Numbered from the stretch's first letter, positions 1 through 8,221 are shown. The stretch is 24,095 nt of DNA from Burkholderiaceae bacterium (GCA_023268425.1 JALRFN010000156.1:1-24095), one strand, 5' to 3'. Made by a program: numbers and translations. Notes: generated by a model from the sequence alone, not told the origin.

Positions 1-1
1 C

Positions 2-1348
2 GTGGTGGACCCCTTGGTGTTGATGCGCAAAGACGCAGAGCACACCTACGTGGCACAGTCTGGTGTGGCCGGTTTGAATGCCCCCAACCACACCCAGCCC
101 ATGCGTTTGCTGACCAATGAGCGCGCTTTGGCTGAAGGCCAAGACAGCTTGCAGGTGAAATACGCGTCAGACGTGGTCGGCGGCTTGCAGCTGGTCAAAA
201 CCTACACCTTGCACCGTGGCAGTTACGTGGTGGATGTGTCGTTTGAAATTGCCAACCGCTCTGATCAAGCACAAAGCGCCAAGTTGTACACGCAACTGGT
301 GCGCGACGACCAAAAGGGCGAGTCCAGCACGCCGTTTTACACCACCTTCACAGGCCCGGCGGTCTACACCAGCGAGCAAAAATTCCAAAAGGTTGGTTTT
401 GAAGACATCAGCAAAGGCAAGGCTGACTTTGTGAGCCAGGCCAAAGACGGCTACATCGCCATGGTGCAGCACTACTTTGCCTCCGCGTGGTTGTTGCCGC
501 AAGGCCTTGCGCGTGAAAACGTGGCCGTTGAAACCCAAAAGCAGCCCAAGGCCATGTTTGCCATTCGCAGCATCGCCGATTTGGGCGAAATTGCACCGGG
601 GCAGTCTCAGACGCTGAACGCGCGCTTGTTCATGGGCCCGCAAGAAGAGCGCGTATTGGAGACCATTGCGCCGGGTTTGGAGTTGGTCAAAGACTACGGT
701 TGGGTCACCATGTTGGCCAAGCCACTTTATTGGCTGTTGGAGCAAATCCACCGCTTGGCCGGCAACTGGGGCTGGTCTATTGTGTTGTTGGTGGTCCTGA
801 TCAAGGCGGCGTTCTATTGGCTGAATGCGTCGGCCTACCGCTCGATGGCCAAGATGAAGGCTTTGAACCCGCGCATCACTGACATGCGCGCGCGCCTCAA
901 AGACAACCCGCAACAAATGCAGCAGGAGATGATGCGCATTTACCGCGAGGAAAAGGTCAACCCCTTGGGCGGCTGTTTGCCCATCATGGTGCAAATCCCC
1001 GTGTTCATCGCCTTGTACTGGGTGTTGCTCTCCAGTGTGGAAATGCGCAATGCGCCCTGGGCCTTGTGGATCACGGACTTGTCGTCCAAAGACCCTTACT
1101 ACGTGTTGCCGGTGATCATGACCTTGACCACCTTGTTGCAAACGGCCTTGAACCCCTTGCCGCCTGATCCCTTGCAGGCCAAGTTGATGTGGTTGATGCC
1201 TCTGGCGTTTGCGGTGATGTTCTTCCAATTCCCTGCAGGTTTGGTCTTGTACTGGATCACCAACAACAGCTTGACGATCTTGCAGCAGTGGCAGATCAAC
1301 CACTCGATGGGCGTCAAACTCAAGATCAACTTGCCCAAATTCAGGTAA
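2..1348 (+). CDS. yidC: Membrane protein insertase YidC (3' part, 5' end outside window)
   Basis: YidC inserts and folds inner-membrane proteins, alone or with SecYEG. The reading frame is open from the first bases, so the N-terminal membrane anchor and the start of the periplasmic domain lie upstream; 448 residues are visible of roughly 550 usual for proteobacteria. Residues 1-230 are the beta-rich periplasmic domain. From about residue 250 follows the conserved insertase core: GNWGWSIV with a lysine (VLIKAAFYW) where E. coli has the groove arginine, then the cytoplasmic helical hairpin with SMAKM and EEKVNPLGGCLP, the VEMRNAPWALWI loop, and the last helices with FPAGLVLYWITNN. The short basic C-terminus (KLKINLPKFR) is typical. 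A GTG sits at base 2, but it is internal to the gene. mnmE follows, the normal order near the replication origin (rpmH-rnpA-yidD-yidC-mnmE). Confidence 0.97.
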   Translation: MVDPLVLMRKDAEHTYVAQSGVAGLNAPNHTQPMRLLTNERALAEGQDSLQVKYASDVVGGLQLVKTYTLHRGSYVVDVSFEIANRSDQAQSAKLYTQLVRDDQKGESSTPFYTTFTGPAVYTSEQKFQKVGFEDISKGKADFVSQAKDGYIAMVQHYFASAWLLPQGLARENVAVETQKQPKAMFAIRSIADLGEIAPGQSQTLNARLFMGPQEERVLETIAPGLELVKDYGWVTMLAKPLYWLLEQIHRLAGNWGWSIVLLVVLIKAAFYWLNASAYRSMAKMKALNPRITDMRARLKDNPQQMQQEMMRIYREEKVNPLGGCLPIMVQIPVFIALYWVLLSSVEMRNAPWALWITDLSSKDPYYVLPVIMTLTTLLQTALNPLPPDPLQAKLMWLMPLAFAVMFFQFPAGLVLYWITNNSLTILQQWQINHSMGVKLKINLPKFR

Positions 1349-1352
1349 ACAC

Positions 1353-1379
1353 CAACAACGGCCTTCATGGCCGTTGTTG
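1353..1379 (+). terminator. Hairpin between yidC and mnmE, possible weak terminator
   Basis: CAACAACGGCC and GGCCGTTGTTG form a perfect 11-bp stem around a 5-base loop, starting 5 bases after the yidC stop. No run of T follows (CATTGGGG), so it is not a classical intrinsic terminator. It may attenuate read-through or stabilise the yidC mRNA 3' end, and it leaves about 20 bases before the mnmE start. Confidence 0.5.
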
Positions 1380-1398
1380 CATTGGGGCGTCTCTGCAC

Positions 1399-2799
1399 AT
1401 GATGGAACTCAAAGCGCCGCCGATCGTGGCGATTGCAACGCCTGCGGGTCGTGGCGCCGTGGGCATCGTGCGGGTGTCTGGCCGCGCCATTGCACCGCTG
1501 GTGCGTGCGCTGTGTGGTCGTGACTTGGCACCGCGCCAAGCCACGTATTTGCCGTTTTTGGATGGTGACGGCGCCGCCATCGACCAAGGCCTGGCCTTGT
1601 ACTTTCCGGCACCCCACTCCTACACGGGTGAAGACGTGCTGGAGTTGCAGGCCCATGGTGGGCCGGTGGTCATGCAGTTGCTGTTGGCGCGGTGCTTGCA
1701 AGCTGCCCAATCCTTGGACGCGCAGACACAACAGGTGGTTTTGCCTGGTTTGCGTTTGGCCCAACCGGGTGAGTTCACGCAGCGCGCTTATTTGAACGAC
1801 AAGCTGGATTTGGCTCAGGCGGAGGCGGTCAGCGACTTGATTGATGCGTCCACCGAGGCGGCGGCCCGAGGAGCGTCACGCAGCCTGCAAGGCGCATTTT
1901 CGGCACAGGTGCAAACCTTGCTGCAGGCCTTGATTCGACTGCGCGTTCTGGTCGAGTCGACCTTGGACTTTCCTGAAGAAGAAGTCGACTTTTTGCAGCA
2001 AGCCGACGCCCAGGGACAGTTGCAAACCTTGCGCGCGCAAGTCACCGAGGTCTTGGCGCAAACCCGCCAAGGCGCGCTGCTGCGCGATGGCATGCAGGTG
2101 GTGATCGCTGGGCAACCCAATGCCGGCAAGAGCTCCTTGCTCAATGCCCTGGCGGGCATGGAGCTGGCCATCGTCACCCCGGTGGCGGGCACGACCCGCG
2201 ACGTGGTGGCGCAAACCATTCAAATCGAAGGGGTGCCCCTGCACGTCTTGGACACCGCCGGTTTGCGCGACACCGATGATGTGGTGGAGCGCATGGGCAT
2301 CGATCGCGCGTGGCGCGAGATTGAGCAAGCCGACGCGATTGTCTTTGTGCGTGACTTGACGCGTCAAAGTGACGCCGCCCACGTGGCCGCCGACGCCGCT
2401 TTGCAAGCCCGCATGCCTGCGCACGCCCACTGGATTGACGTTTGGAACAAAGCCGACGCGAGTCAGGTGACTGACGCGGGTGATTCAGGTGTGCGTGTCT
2501 CGGCCAAAACGGGAGAGGGTTTGAACGCTCTGCGTCAAGCCTTGTTGGCGGCCGCAGGCTGGCAACAGGCCGCAGGAGAAGGTTTGTACTCCGCCAGGCA
2601 GCGCCACGTGCAGGCCCTGCGCGAGGTGGCCGAACACCTGGCCGCTGCAGACGCGCAGTTGCAAGCGGGCGCGATGTTGCTGGACTTGCTCGCCGAGGAG
2701 TTGCGTCAAGCGCAACAAGCCTTGGGCGCCATCACAGGCGAGTTCAGTGCCGATGACTTGCTGGGCGAAATTTTCTCGACCTTTTGTATTGGCAAGTAG
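1399..2799 (+). CDS. mnmE: tRNA uridine-5-carboxymethylaminomethyl(34) synthesis GTPase MnmE
   Basis: MnmE works with MnmG (GidA) to modify the wobble uridine of tRNAs reading NNA/NNG codons. The product is 466 residues, close to the family norm (E. coli 454). Residues 1-120 are the folate-binding TrmE N-domain (IVAIATPAGRGAVGIVRVSG; PHSYTGEDVLELQAHGG). A helical domain is interrupted by the G domain: G1 GQPNAGKSS from residue 238, the G2 segment TTRDV, G3 DTAGLRDT at 285, and G4 NKAD at 350. The protein ends in FCIGK, the C-terminal motif with the catalytic cysteine. Two ATG codons are adjacent (1399 and 1402) and the start could be either. The open frame extends upstream into yidC, but nothing there resembles MnmE. 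The next gene, apt, is convergent and its stop lies only 12 bases away. Confidence 0.97.
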   Translation: MMELKAPPIVAIATPAGRGAVGIVRVSGRAIAPLVRALCGRDLAPRQATYLPFLDGDGAAIDQGLALYFPAPHSYTGEDVLELQAHGGPVVMQLLLARCLQAAQSLDAQTQQVVLPGLRLAQPGEFTQRAYLNDKLDLAQAEAVSDLIDASTEAAARGASRSLQGAFSAQVQTLLQALIRLRVLVESTLDFPEEEVDFLQQADAQGQLQTLRAQVTEVLAQTRQGALLRDGMQVVIAGQPNAGKSSLLNALAGMELAIVTPVAGTTRDVVAQTIQIEGVPLHVLDTAGLRDTDDVVERMGIDRAWREIEQADAIVFVRDLTRQSDAAHVAADAALQARMPAHAHWIDVWNKADASQVTDAGDSGVRVSAKTGEGLNALRQALLAAAGWQQAAGEGLYSARQRHVQALREVAEHLAAADAQLQAGAMLLDLLAEELRQAQQALGAITGEFSADDLLGEIFSTFCIGK

Positions 2800-2811
2800 C
2801 GCGCTTGCGCT

Positions 2812-3351
2812 TCAGTGACCGGCGAAGTCGACCAAGGTCATCAAGGGCAGCCCGGCTGCTCGCAGGGCTTGGCTGCCCCCCAGTTCGGGCAAGTCGACAA
2901 TCACCGCGCCTTCGGTGGCGATCCCGCCCAGACGCTCGATCAAACGTTTGCCTGCCATCATGGTGCCACCCGTGGCAATCAGGTCGTCCAACAAGGCCAC
3001 GCGCATGCCGGGTCGGATGGCGTCGGTGTGCACTTCCACTGTGGCGCTGCCGTACTCCAGTGCGTAGGTTTCTTCGATGGTGGTGAATGGCAGCTTGCCT
3101 TTTTTTCGGATCGGCACGAAGCCAAGCCCCAGCGCATAGGCGACCACGGAGCCGATGATGAAACCGCGCGCATCCAGCCCTGCGATCACATCGGGCTTGT
3201 GTTCAGGCGCCATGAAGTGGTGCACAAAGGCGTCGATGAGTACCCGAAACACCTTGGGTTCTTGCAACAGTGGCGTGATGTCGCGAAATTGCACGCCGGG
3301 TGCGGGCCAGTCGGGCACGGTGCGAATGTGTGCACGCAAATAATCGTTCAT
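2812..3351 (-). CDS. apt: Adenine phosphoribosyltransferase
   Basis: Apt salvages adenine: adenine plus PRPP gives AMP and pyrophosphate in the cytoplasm. The product has 179 residues, the usual length. It begins with the family signature region (TVPDWPAPGVQFRDITPLL), carries ARGFIIG at about 61-67, the RKKGKLP flexible-loop region at about 82-88, and the PRPP-binding loop VALLDDLIATGGT at 118-130. The start is supported by GGAGAAG about 9 bases upstream of the ATG. It lies 22 bases downstream of the Kef-type antiporter gene on the same strand, so the two are probably co-transcribed, although their functions are unrelated. Confidence 0.96.
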   Translation of the reverse strand: MNDYLRAHIRTVPDWPAPGVQFRDITPLLQEPKVFRVLIDAFVHHFMAPEHKPDVIAGLDARGFIIGSVVAYALGLGFVPIRKKGKLPFTTIEETYALEYGSATVEVHTDAIRPGMRVALLDDLIATGGTMMAGKRLIERLGGIATEGAVIVDLPELGGSQALRAAGLPLMTLVDFAGH

Positions 3352-3373
3352 GGGCTTGCTTCTCCGGGGTGGC

Positions 3374-5359
3374 TCAACCGTGCATCAAGCGCTCTTGCGC
3401 CAGGGCCAAGTGCGTGCTGGTGCCGCTGAGCACCAAGACGTCTTGGGCTTGCAGTTCTGTGTGTTCGTCCACTTCCATCAAGGGCCGTCCGTGGCGGCGA
3501 ATGGTCACCACTCGCACGCCCAAGCCCTCGAGGGCGAGTTGCCGCAGTTGTTGATCCACGGCGTGGGCGGTGAGGGACAGCACGACGGTGGCCAAACGCT
3601 CTTGGTCAACTTCCTCTGCGGTGTCGTCATCGGCCCCGTGGTAGTAGTCGCGCAAGAGTTTGTAGCGTCCCTCGCGCTGCTGTTGCACGTGGCGCCACAC
3701 CTTGCGCAAGGGCACGCCCACCAGGGCCAGCGCGTGGGAGGCCAGCATCAGGCTGCCCTCGATCATTTCTGGCACCACTTCGGTAGCGCCGGCCCGCGTG
3801 AGCCGTTCAATGTCTTTGTCGTCGACTGTGCGCACAATCACCGGCACGTGCGGGGCGTGTGATTTGGTGTGGGCCAAAACCTTGAGTGCAGTGGTGGTGT
3901 CGGGGTAGGTCACAACCACGGCACTGGCACGCGCCAGGCCCGCCGCCATCAAGGCTTGCAAGCGGGTGGCGTCGCCGTAGACCACCGAGTCGCCGCCCGC
4001 TGCGGCTTGGCGCACGCGATCGGGGTCCAGATCCAAGGCCATGTAAGGGATGGACTCCGCCGCCAGCATGCGCGCCAAGTTTTGCCCGCTGCGCCCAAAG
4101 CCGCAGATCACCACGTGGTGGTCTGCGTTCATGGATTGCTTGGCGATGGTGGTCATTTGCAGTGACTGCATCAGCCAATCGCTGCTGGACGTGCGCATGA
4201 CCAAGCCGTTGCTGTATTCGATGACAAAGGGCGCCGCGATCATGGAAATCACCATCGCCGCCAAGATGGGGTTGAGCAACTCTGGCGGCACCAAGCCTTG
4301 GGCTGAAGCAAGTGTCAGCAAGACGAAGCCAAATTCGCCGCCCTGCGCCAGAAACAAGCCCACGCGCATGGAGGTGCCCAGCGGTGCGCCGAACAGCCGG
4401 GTCAAGCCGGTGATGATGCCGAATTTCAAGCCCATGGACACGATCAACAACAACAGCACCAAGGGCCAGCGCTCCCAAACGATGCGCCAGTCCAGCAGCA
4501 TGCCGATGGTGATGAAGAACAAGCCCAACAAGACATCGTGAAAGGGGCGGATGTCGGTTTCCACCTGGTGTTTGAACTCGGTTTCAGAGATCAACATGCC
4601 GGCCACGAAAGCACCCAAAGCCAGCGAAAGCCCCGCGTGTTCCGTCAGCCAAGACAAGCCCAAGGTGATCAGCAAGAGGTTGAGCATGAACAACTCTTCG
4701 CTCTTGCGCTTGGCCACCAGGCGCAGCCACCAACGCAACACGTGTTGGCCACCCGTGAGCAACAAGGCGATCAAGACGGCGGCCTTCAACATCGCCAAGC
4801 CAATGGCACTGGCCAGCGCCTCTGGCGCCGAGCCCAAGGCGGGAATCAAGATCAACAGCGGCACAACGGCCAAGTCTTGAAACAACAAGATACCCACCAC
4901 GCGCTTGCCGTGCTCGCTCTCCAGCTCGGCGCGTTCCGCGGTGAGTTTGATCACGATGGCCGTCGAGCTCATGGCCATGATGCCACCCAGCGCCAGTGCA
5001 GCTTGCCAGCCGATGTCCCACCAGCGCGGCAGCAGCCAGGTGAGCAGCAAAGAGCCCAGCGTGGTGATGACCATCGTCATCAAGACCTGCGCGGTGCCCA
5101 AGCCAAACACGTGGCGGCCCATGGTCTTGAGCTTGGGCAAGCTGAACTCCAAGCCGATGACAAACATCAAAAAGACCACGCCAAACTCAGCCAAGTAACG
5201 CACACCAGCGTCATCGCGAGCCAGGCCCAGGGTGTTGGGGCCAATCAGCACCCCCACCAACAAGTAACCCAGGATGGGCGGCAATTTGGCCAGACGGCAG
5301 ATCACGACGCCCAAAACAGCGGCGAGCAAATACAGCAAAGTCAGGTCCAAGGCGGTCAT
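3374..5359 (-). CDS. CPA2 family monovalent cation:proton antiporter (KefB/KefC-like)
   Basis: This inner-membrane protein of 661 residues probably exchanges K+ or Na+ for H+. Residues 1-390 hold about 12 hydrophobic segments of the Na+/H+ exchanger fold, including LPPILGYLLVGVLIGP and EFGVVFLMFVIGLEFS near the N-terminus and LAQGGEFGFVLL at about 345-355, all typical of the Kef group. A cytoplasmic RCK/TrkA-N domain follows with the nucleotide-binding GFGRSG at 420-425 and VVYGDATR. A TrkA-C domain ends the protein (RRHGRPLMEVDEHTELQAQDVLVLSG). KefB, KefC and other CPA2 paralogues cannot be told apart here. No KefF/KefG flavodoxin-like accessory gene is adjacent, so glutathione gating is unproven. 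It diverges from kdsD across a gap of about 55 bases. Confidence 0.92.
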   Translation of the reverse strand: MTALDLTLLYLLAAVLGVVICRLAKLPPILGYLLVGVLIGPNTLGLARDDAGVRYLAEFGVVFLMFVIGLEFSLPKLKTMGRHVFGLGTAQVLMTMVITTLGSLLLTWLLPRWWDIGWQAALALGGIMAMSSTAIVIKLTAERAELESEHGKRVVGILLFQDLAVVPLLILIPALGSAPEALASAIGLAMLKAAVLIALLLTGGQHVLRWWLRLVAKRKSEELFMLNLLLITLGLSWLTEHAGLSLALGAFVAGMLISETEFKHQVETDIRPFHDVLLGLFFITIGMLLDWRIVWERWPLVLLLLIVSMGLKFGIITGLTRLFGAPLGTSMRVGLFLAQGGEFGFVLLTLASAQGLVPPELLNPILAAMVISMIAAPFVIEYSNGLVMRTSSSDWLMQSLQMTTIAKQSMNADHHVVICGFGRSGQNLARMLAAESIPYMALDLDPDRVRQAAAGGDSVVYGDATRLQALMAAGLARASAVVVTYPDTTTALKVLAHTKSHAPHVPVIVRTVDDKDIERLTRAGATEVVPEMIEGSLMLASHALALVGVPLRKVWRHVQQQREGRYKLLRDYYHGADDDTAEEVDQERLATVVLSLTAHAVDQQLRQLALEGLGVRVVTIRRHGRPLMEVDEHTELQAQDVLVLSGTSTHLALAQERLMHG

Positions 5360-5414
5360 GCTGTCATGTTAACCCGCCGCCTGTGTTGGGCATGTGGCAA
5401 GAGATAATGCCGCC

Positions 5415-6404
5415 ATGAATACGACGAAAACTGCGGTGGCTCAGCGCGCGCTTAGCGTGGCTCGCGAGACCTTGGCCATTGAGGCGCAGGCGGTGTCGGC
5501 CTTGGCCGATCGTTTGGGCGAGCCGCTGTTGGCGGTGGTGGACTTGGTCTTGCGCAGCTCAGGGCGTGTGATTGTCATGGGCATGGGCAAAAGCGGCCAC
5601 GTGGGCCGAAAAATCGCCGCAACTTTGGCCTCGACGGGCACGCCGGCATTTTTTGTTCATCCCGCCGAAGCCAGCCACGGTGATTTGGGCATGGTGACGC
5701 CGCAAGATGTGGTGCTGGCCATCAGCAACAGCGGCGAGAGCGAGGAGCTCACGGCTGTACTGCCTTTCATCAAACGCTTGGGGGCCAGTTTGGTGGGCAT
5801 GACCGGCAAGCCCAAGTCTGCGCTGGCGCGGCACGCGGATTGGGTGTTGGACTGTGCCGTTGACCAAGAGGCGTGCCCACACAACTTGGCACCAACGGCA
5901 TCGACCACGGCGCAAATGGCCTTGGGTGATGCCCTGGCCATGGCCTTGCTCGATGCGCGTGGCTTTCAACCCGAAGATTTTGCACGCTCACACCCAGGTG
6001 GCGCTTTGGGGCGGCGCTTGTTGACCTTGGTGCAAGATTTGATGCGCACTGGGGACGCCTTGCCCGTGGTGGGGCTGCAGGCTGGCTTTGCGCAAGTCAT
6101 GCAAACCATGAGCGCCAAGGGCTTGGGCGCTGCCGTGGCAGTGGACGATGAGCGCCGACCGTTGGGCATTTTCACGGACGGTGATTTGCGGCGCTTGTTG
6201 GAGCAAGGGCGTGATTTGCGCAGCCTGCACGCCCAAGACATCATGCACATGCAGCCACGCACGGTGCGTGCACAAGCCTTGGCGGCTGAAGCCGCCGATT
6301 TGATGGAGCGCCACGCCATCACCAGCGTGCTGGTGGTGGACGATGATGGTCGATTGGTGGGCGCCTTGAACGCCAACGACTTGATGCGCGCCAAGGTGAT
6401 TTGA
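5415..6404 (+). CDS. kdsD: D-arabinose 5-phosphate isomerase (KdsD/KpsF)
   Basis: KdsD converts ribulose 5-phosphate to arabinose 5-phosphate, the first committed step to KDO for LPS. It has an N-terminal SIS domain (about 40-180) and two CBS domains (about 210-329). With the ATG at 5415 the protein is 329 residues (E. coli 328), and the residues reported for E. coli KdsD fall at identical numbers: K59 (GMGKSGHVG), E111 (SGESEE), E152 (DQEACP) and H193 (SHPGGALGRR). This argues for 5415 over the in-frame GTG at 5394. The first gene of a tight cluster, it is followed by kdsC, whose ATG lies 2 bases after this stop. A GATAAT lies at 5403-5408, but it is too close to the ATG for a normal leader and has no good -35, so the promoter is unclear. 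Confidence 0.97.
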   Translation: MNTTKTAVAQRALSVARETLAIEAQAVSALADRLGEPLLAVVDLVLRSSGRVIVMGMGKSGHVGRKIAATLASTGTPAFFVHPAEASHGDLGMVTPQDVVLAISNSGESEELTAVLPFIKRLGASLVGMTGKPKSALARHADWVLDCAVDQEACPHNLAPTASTTAQMALGDALAMALLDARGFQPEDFARSHPGGALGRRLLTLVQDLMRTGDALPVVGLQAGFAQVMQTMSAKGLGAAVAVDDERRPLGIFTDGDLRRLLEQGRDLRSLHAQDIMHMQPRTVRAQALAAEAADLMERHAITSVLVVDDDGRLVGALNANDLMRAKVI

Positions 6405-6406
6405 CC

Positions 6407-6961
6407 ATGCGAGAGATCCAAGCCCGCTTGCAGTTTCCACCCGAGATGTTGCTGCTCGCGCAGCCCGTGCGGGTGGTGTTTTTCGACATCGATGGCGTGT
6501 TCACGGACGGCGGCCTGTACTTCGACGCCGAAGGTGAGGCCTTGAAGCGCTTCAGCACGCTGGACGGTTATGGCATCAAGATGTTGCAGACCTTAGGGGT
6601 GGTGCCTGCGGTGGTGACTGGGCGCGACAGCCCGGCCCTGCGAAAGCGCTTGACCGGGCTGGGCGTCACGCATGCGGCGTTTGGGCAGGAGCACAAATTG
6701 CCAGCGGCGCAAACCATGCTCAAGGACCTGGGCTTGGACTGGTCGGCTGCGGCGGCCATGGGTGATGATTGGCCAGACTTGCCTTTGTTGCGCCGTGCGG
6801 CGTTTGCTTGTGTCCCCCGAGGCGCTCACGCTGAATGCTTGGCGTTGGCCGACTGGACGCCAGAGGCCTTGCCTGGGCACGGCGCGGTGCGGGCCCTGTG
6901 CGACCTGGTGGCGGTGGCCAGCGGCCGTTACCGCGTTTTGCTGGAGCAAGCCGCGTCATGA
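6407..6961 (+). CDS. kdsC: 3-deoxy-D-manno-octulosonate 8-phosphate phosphatase KdsC
   Basis: KdsC is a HAD-superfamily phosphatase that removes the phosphate from KDO 8-phosphate, giving free KDO for CMP activation. The product has 184 residues, normal for the tetrameric cap-less C0 type. Motif I is FFDIDGVFTDG with nucleophile D27 and acid/base D29. Motif II is VVTGRDSPALRKR. The late acidic metal-binding motif is MGDDWPDLPLL, followed by VPRGAH. The ATG at 6407 is preferred; a TTG at 6401 overlaps the kdsD stop. Its stop overlaps the lptC start (ATGA), consistent with translational coupling. Confidence 0.96.
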   Translation: MREIQARLQFPPEMLLLAQPVRVVFFDIDGVFTDGGLYFDAEGEALKRFSTLDGYGIKMLQTLGVVPAVVTGRDSPALRKRLTGLGVTHAAFGQEHKLPAAQTMLKDLGLDWSAAAAMGDDWPDLPLLRRAAFACVPRGAHAECLALADWTPEALPGHGAVRALCDLVAVASGRYRVLLEQAAS

Positions 6962-7584
6962 GGTCGCGTTTGGTGAGTGCGTGGCTGGATTGGGCGCTGA
7001 GCGCGCTGCCCGTGGTGGTCATGGCTGTCTTGGCCGCCTGGTCATATTGGTTGGTGCGCGCCACTCCTGGTGTCAGCGAGCCCGCCAGTGCGCGCGTGGT
7101 GTCCAAGTTGCCTGACTGGACCTTGGCCCAATTTCATGTCGACAGCTATGACTCAAGCGGACGCTTGACCAGCCGCGTCGAAGGCGCGCGCGGTTGGCAC
7201 CACCCCTCAGATGATTCAATGGAGGTGGAAGATGCACAGGTCTGGTCGCAGCGCGATCGAGACGGTCAAGGGCGCATCAGTTTGGCGCAGGGCCGACACC
7301 TGTGGGTCAATGGCGAACAGACGCAATACCGCTTGAGTGGTGACGCGCAGATCCAGCGTCTGCCAGCGCGAGCTGGCGACCCGGAACTGTCCATGCAGGG
7401 GCAGGAGTTGTTTGTTGACGATGCGCTCAAACAGATCAGCTCGGCGCAAGCGGTGGAGCTCAAGCAAGGCGATCGCGTGTTGCGTGGCGATCGCATGTTT
7501 TACGACGACAACACCGAGGTCTTGGAGCTCAAGGGCAAGGTTTCAGCCTGGCGTCCCGGTGCAAGCGAGGCGACGAAACCATAA
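6958..7584 (+). CDS. lptC: LPS export system periplasmic protein LptC
   Basis: LptC is a bitopic inner-membrane protein that passes LPS from the LptB2FG transporter to the periplasmic LptA bridge. The 208-residue product begins with a short basic segment and one transmembrane helix (about residues 12-30, ALSALPVVVMAVLAAWSYWL). A periplasmic beta-jellyroll region follows with the DYTL/YDSSGRL type start (FHVDSYDSSGRLTSRVEGA), DAQVWSQRDRDG, and a C-terminal DRVLRGDRMFYDDNTEVLEL segment typical of LptC. The start overlaps the kdsC stop by 4 bases. The usual next genes, lptA and lptB, are absent; a convergent RRM gene follows instead. Confidence 0.92.
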   Translation: MRSRLVSAWLDWALSALPVVVMAVLAAWSYWLVRATPGVSEPASARVVSKLPDWTLAQFHVDSYDSSGRLTSRVEGARGWHHPSDDSMEVEDAQVWSQRDRDGQGRISLAQGRHLWVNGEQTQYRLSGDAQIQRLPARAGDPELSMQGQELFVDDALKQISSAQAVELKQGDRVLRGDRMFYDDNTEVLELKGKVSAWRPGASEATKP

Positions 7585-7586
7585 AA

Positions 7587-7610
7587 AACGCCGCATCGAA
7601 ATGCGGCGTT
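7587..7610 (-). terminator. Intrinsic terminator of the RRM protein gene
   Basis: AACGCCGCAT and ATGCGGCGTT form a perfect 10-bp stem with a 4-base loop. On the minus strand it is followed by a T-rich run (TTTTTTAT including the stem end), so it terminates the RRM gene. On the plus strand GATGGG follows instead of a T run, so it should stop lptC transcripts poorly, although it begins 2 bases after the lptC stop. Confidence 0.85.
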
Positions 7611-7651
7611 GATGGGTGTGGGCATCAGTGGCCCACCGCGCGTTCAGCGCT

Positions 7652-8035
7652 TCAGTCTTCGTAGCGACGGCCACCGCCGCCGTTGCGACCACCGTTGCCG
7701 TAGGGGCTGCGGAAGCCGCCACGGTCACCACGATCGCCACCGAAGTCGCCGCGGTCACCGTAGCCGCCGCTGCGGGGGGGGCGAGGCGCTTTGGGGCGTG
7801 CTTCGTTGACCACCAAGGCGCGGCCGCTCAGCTCTTGGCCGTGCAAGCCTTCGATGGCTGCTTGCGCTTCAGCGTCGTTGCTCATCTCTACAAAGCCGAA
7901 GCCTTTGGAGCGGCCGGTGTCGCGTTCCATCATGACTTGTGCGCTGGTGACTTCACCATAGGCCGAGAAGGCTTGGTTCAGGTCATGATCACGTACGGCG
8001 TAAGGCAGGTTGCCGACGTAAAGTTTCTTGCCCAT
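7652..8035 (-). CDS. RRM-domain RNA-binding protein with glycine/arginine-rich tail
   Basis: A 127-residue single-RRM protein of the bacterial glycine-rich/cyanobacterial Rbp type. RNP2 is KLYVGNL at residues 4-10 and RNP1 is KGFGFVEM at about 44-51. The RRM ends near residue 80 (GRALVVNEARPK). The tail (about 81-127) is low-complexity Gly/Arg/Asp/Tyr, with repeated GDRGD and GGR stretches, suited to RNA contacts or chaperoning. In other bacteria such proteins respond to cold and bind mRNA; that role here is inference. AGGAG lies 9 bases upstream of the ATG and can be paired into a leader hairpin (8041-8082). The gene stands alone, with a terminator at 7587-7610. Confidence 0.93.
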   Translation of the reverse strand: MGKKLYVGNLPYAVRDHDLNQAFSAYGEVTSAQVMMERDTGRSKGFGFVEMSNDAEAQAAIEGLHGQELSGRALVVNEARPKAPRPPRSGGYGDRGDFGGDRGDRGGFRSPYGNGGRNGGGGRRYED

Positions 8036-8040
8036 GCGAG

Positions 8041-8082
8041 GGACTCCTAAAAATCACAAAATGCTCACAGCGAAGGGAGTCC
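8041..8082 (-). promoter_or_regulatory. Leader hairpin that can sequester the RRM gene's ribosome binding site
   Basis: In the RRM mRNA, GGACTCC (8082 to 8076) is perfectly complementary to GGAGTCC (8047 to 8041), which includes the ribosome binding site AGGAG. The 28-base loop is rich in T (ATTTTGTGATTTTTA). Pairing would hide the ribosome binding site. Such a switch could respond to temperature or to binding by the RRM protein itself; both are inference. Confidence 0.5.
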
Positions 8083-8221
8083 AGCCTCGAAATCCTTGCG
8101 GGCCCGCGCAAAACTGTCCAATCACCACTTGTGCCCTGGTCGATTGCCAAAAGACACAGCCACAGATTATGGGGCTTTGTCTACTTTGTGTGGAAAAAAT
8201 ACGGCAACAGCGCTCAAAAGC

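Noticed and set aside
167..1303. 378-codon open frame on the minus strand opposite yidC
   Set aside because: The translation is rich in His, Gln and Arg with no recognisable domain, typical of the antisense frame of a GC-rich gene; the plus strand is clearly YidC.
1..1348. Lysine replacing the groove arginine of YidC as a defect
   Set aside because: A positive charge is kept, and to my knowledge lysine is common at this position in betaproteobacterial YidC, so it is not unusual.
2798..2811. Small AGCGC/GCGCT hairpin between mnmE and apt as a terminator
   Set aside because: Only 5 bp, no T run on either strand, and it overlaps the mnmE stop.
4538..5407. 289-codon open frame on the plus strand opposite the Kef-type antiporter
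   Set aside because: Low-complexity Gln/His/Asp-rich product without a domain; the minus strand encodes an intact antiporter.
8099..8112. GCGGGCCCGC palindrome upstream of the RRM gene as an operator
   Set aside because: A short GC-only palindrome in a GC-rich genome; no second copy or spacing pattern supports a site.
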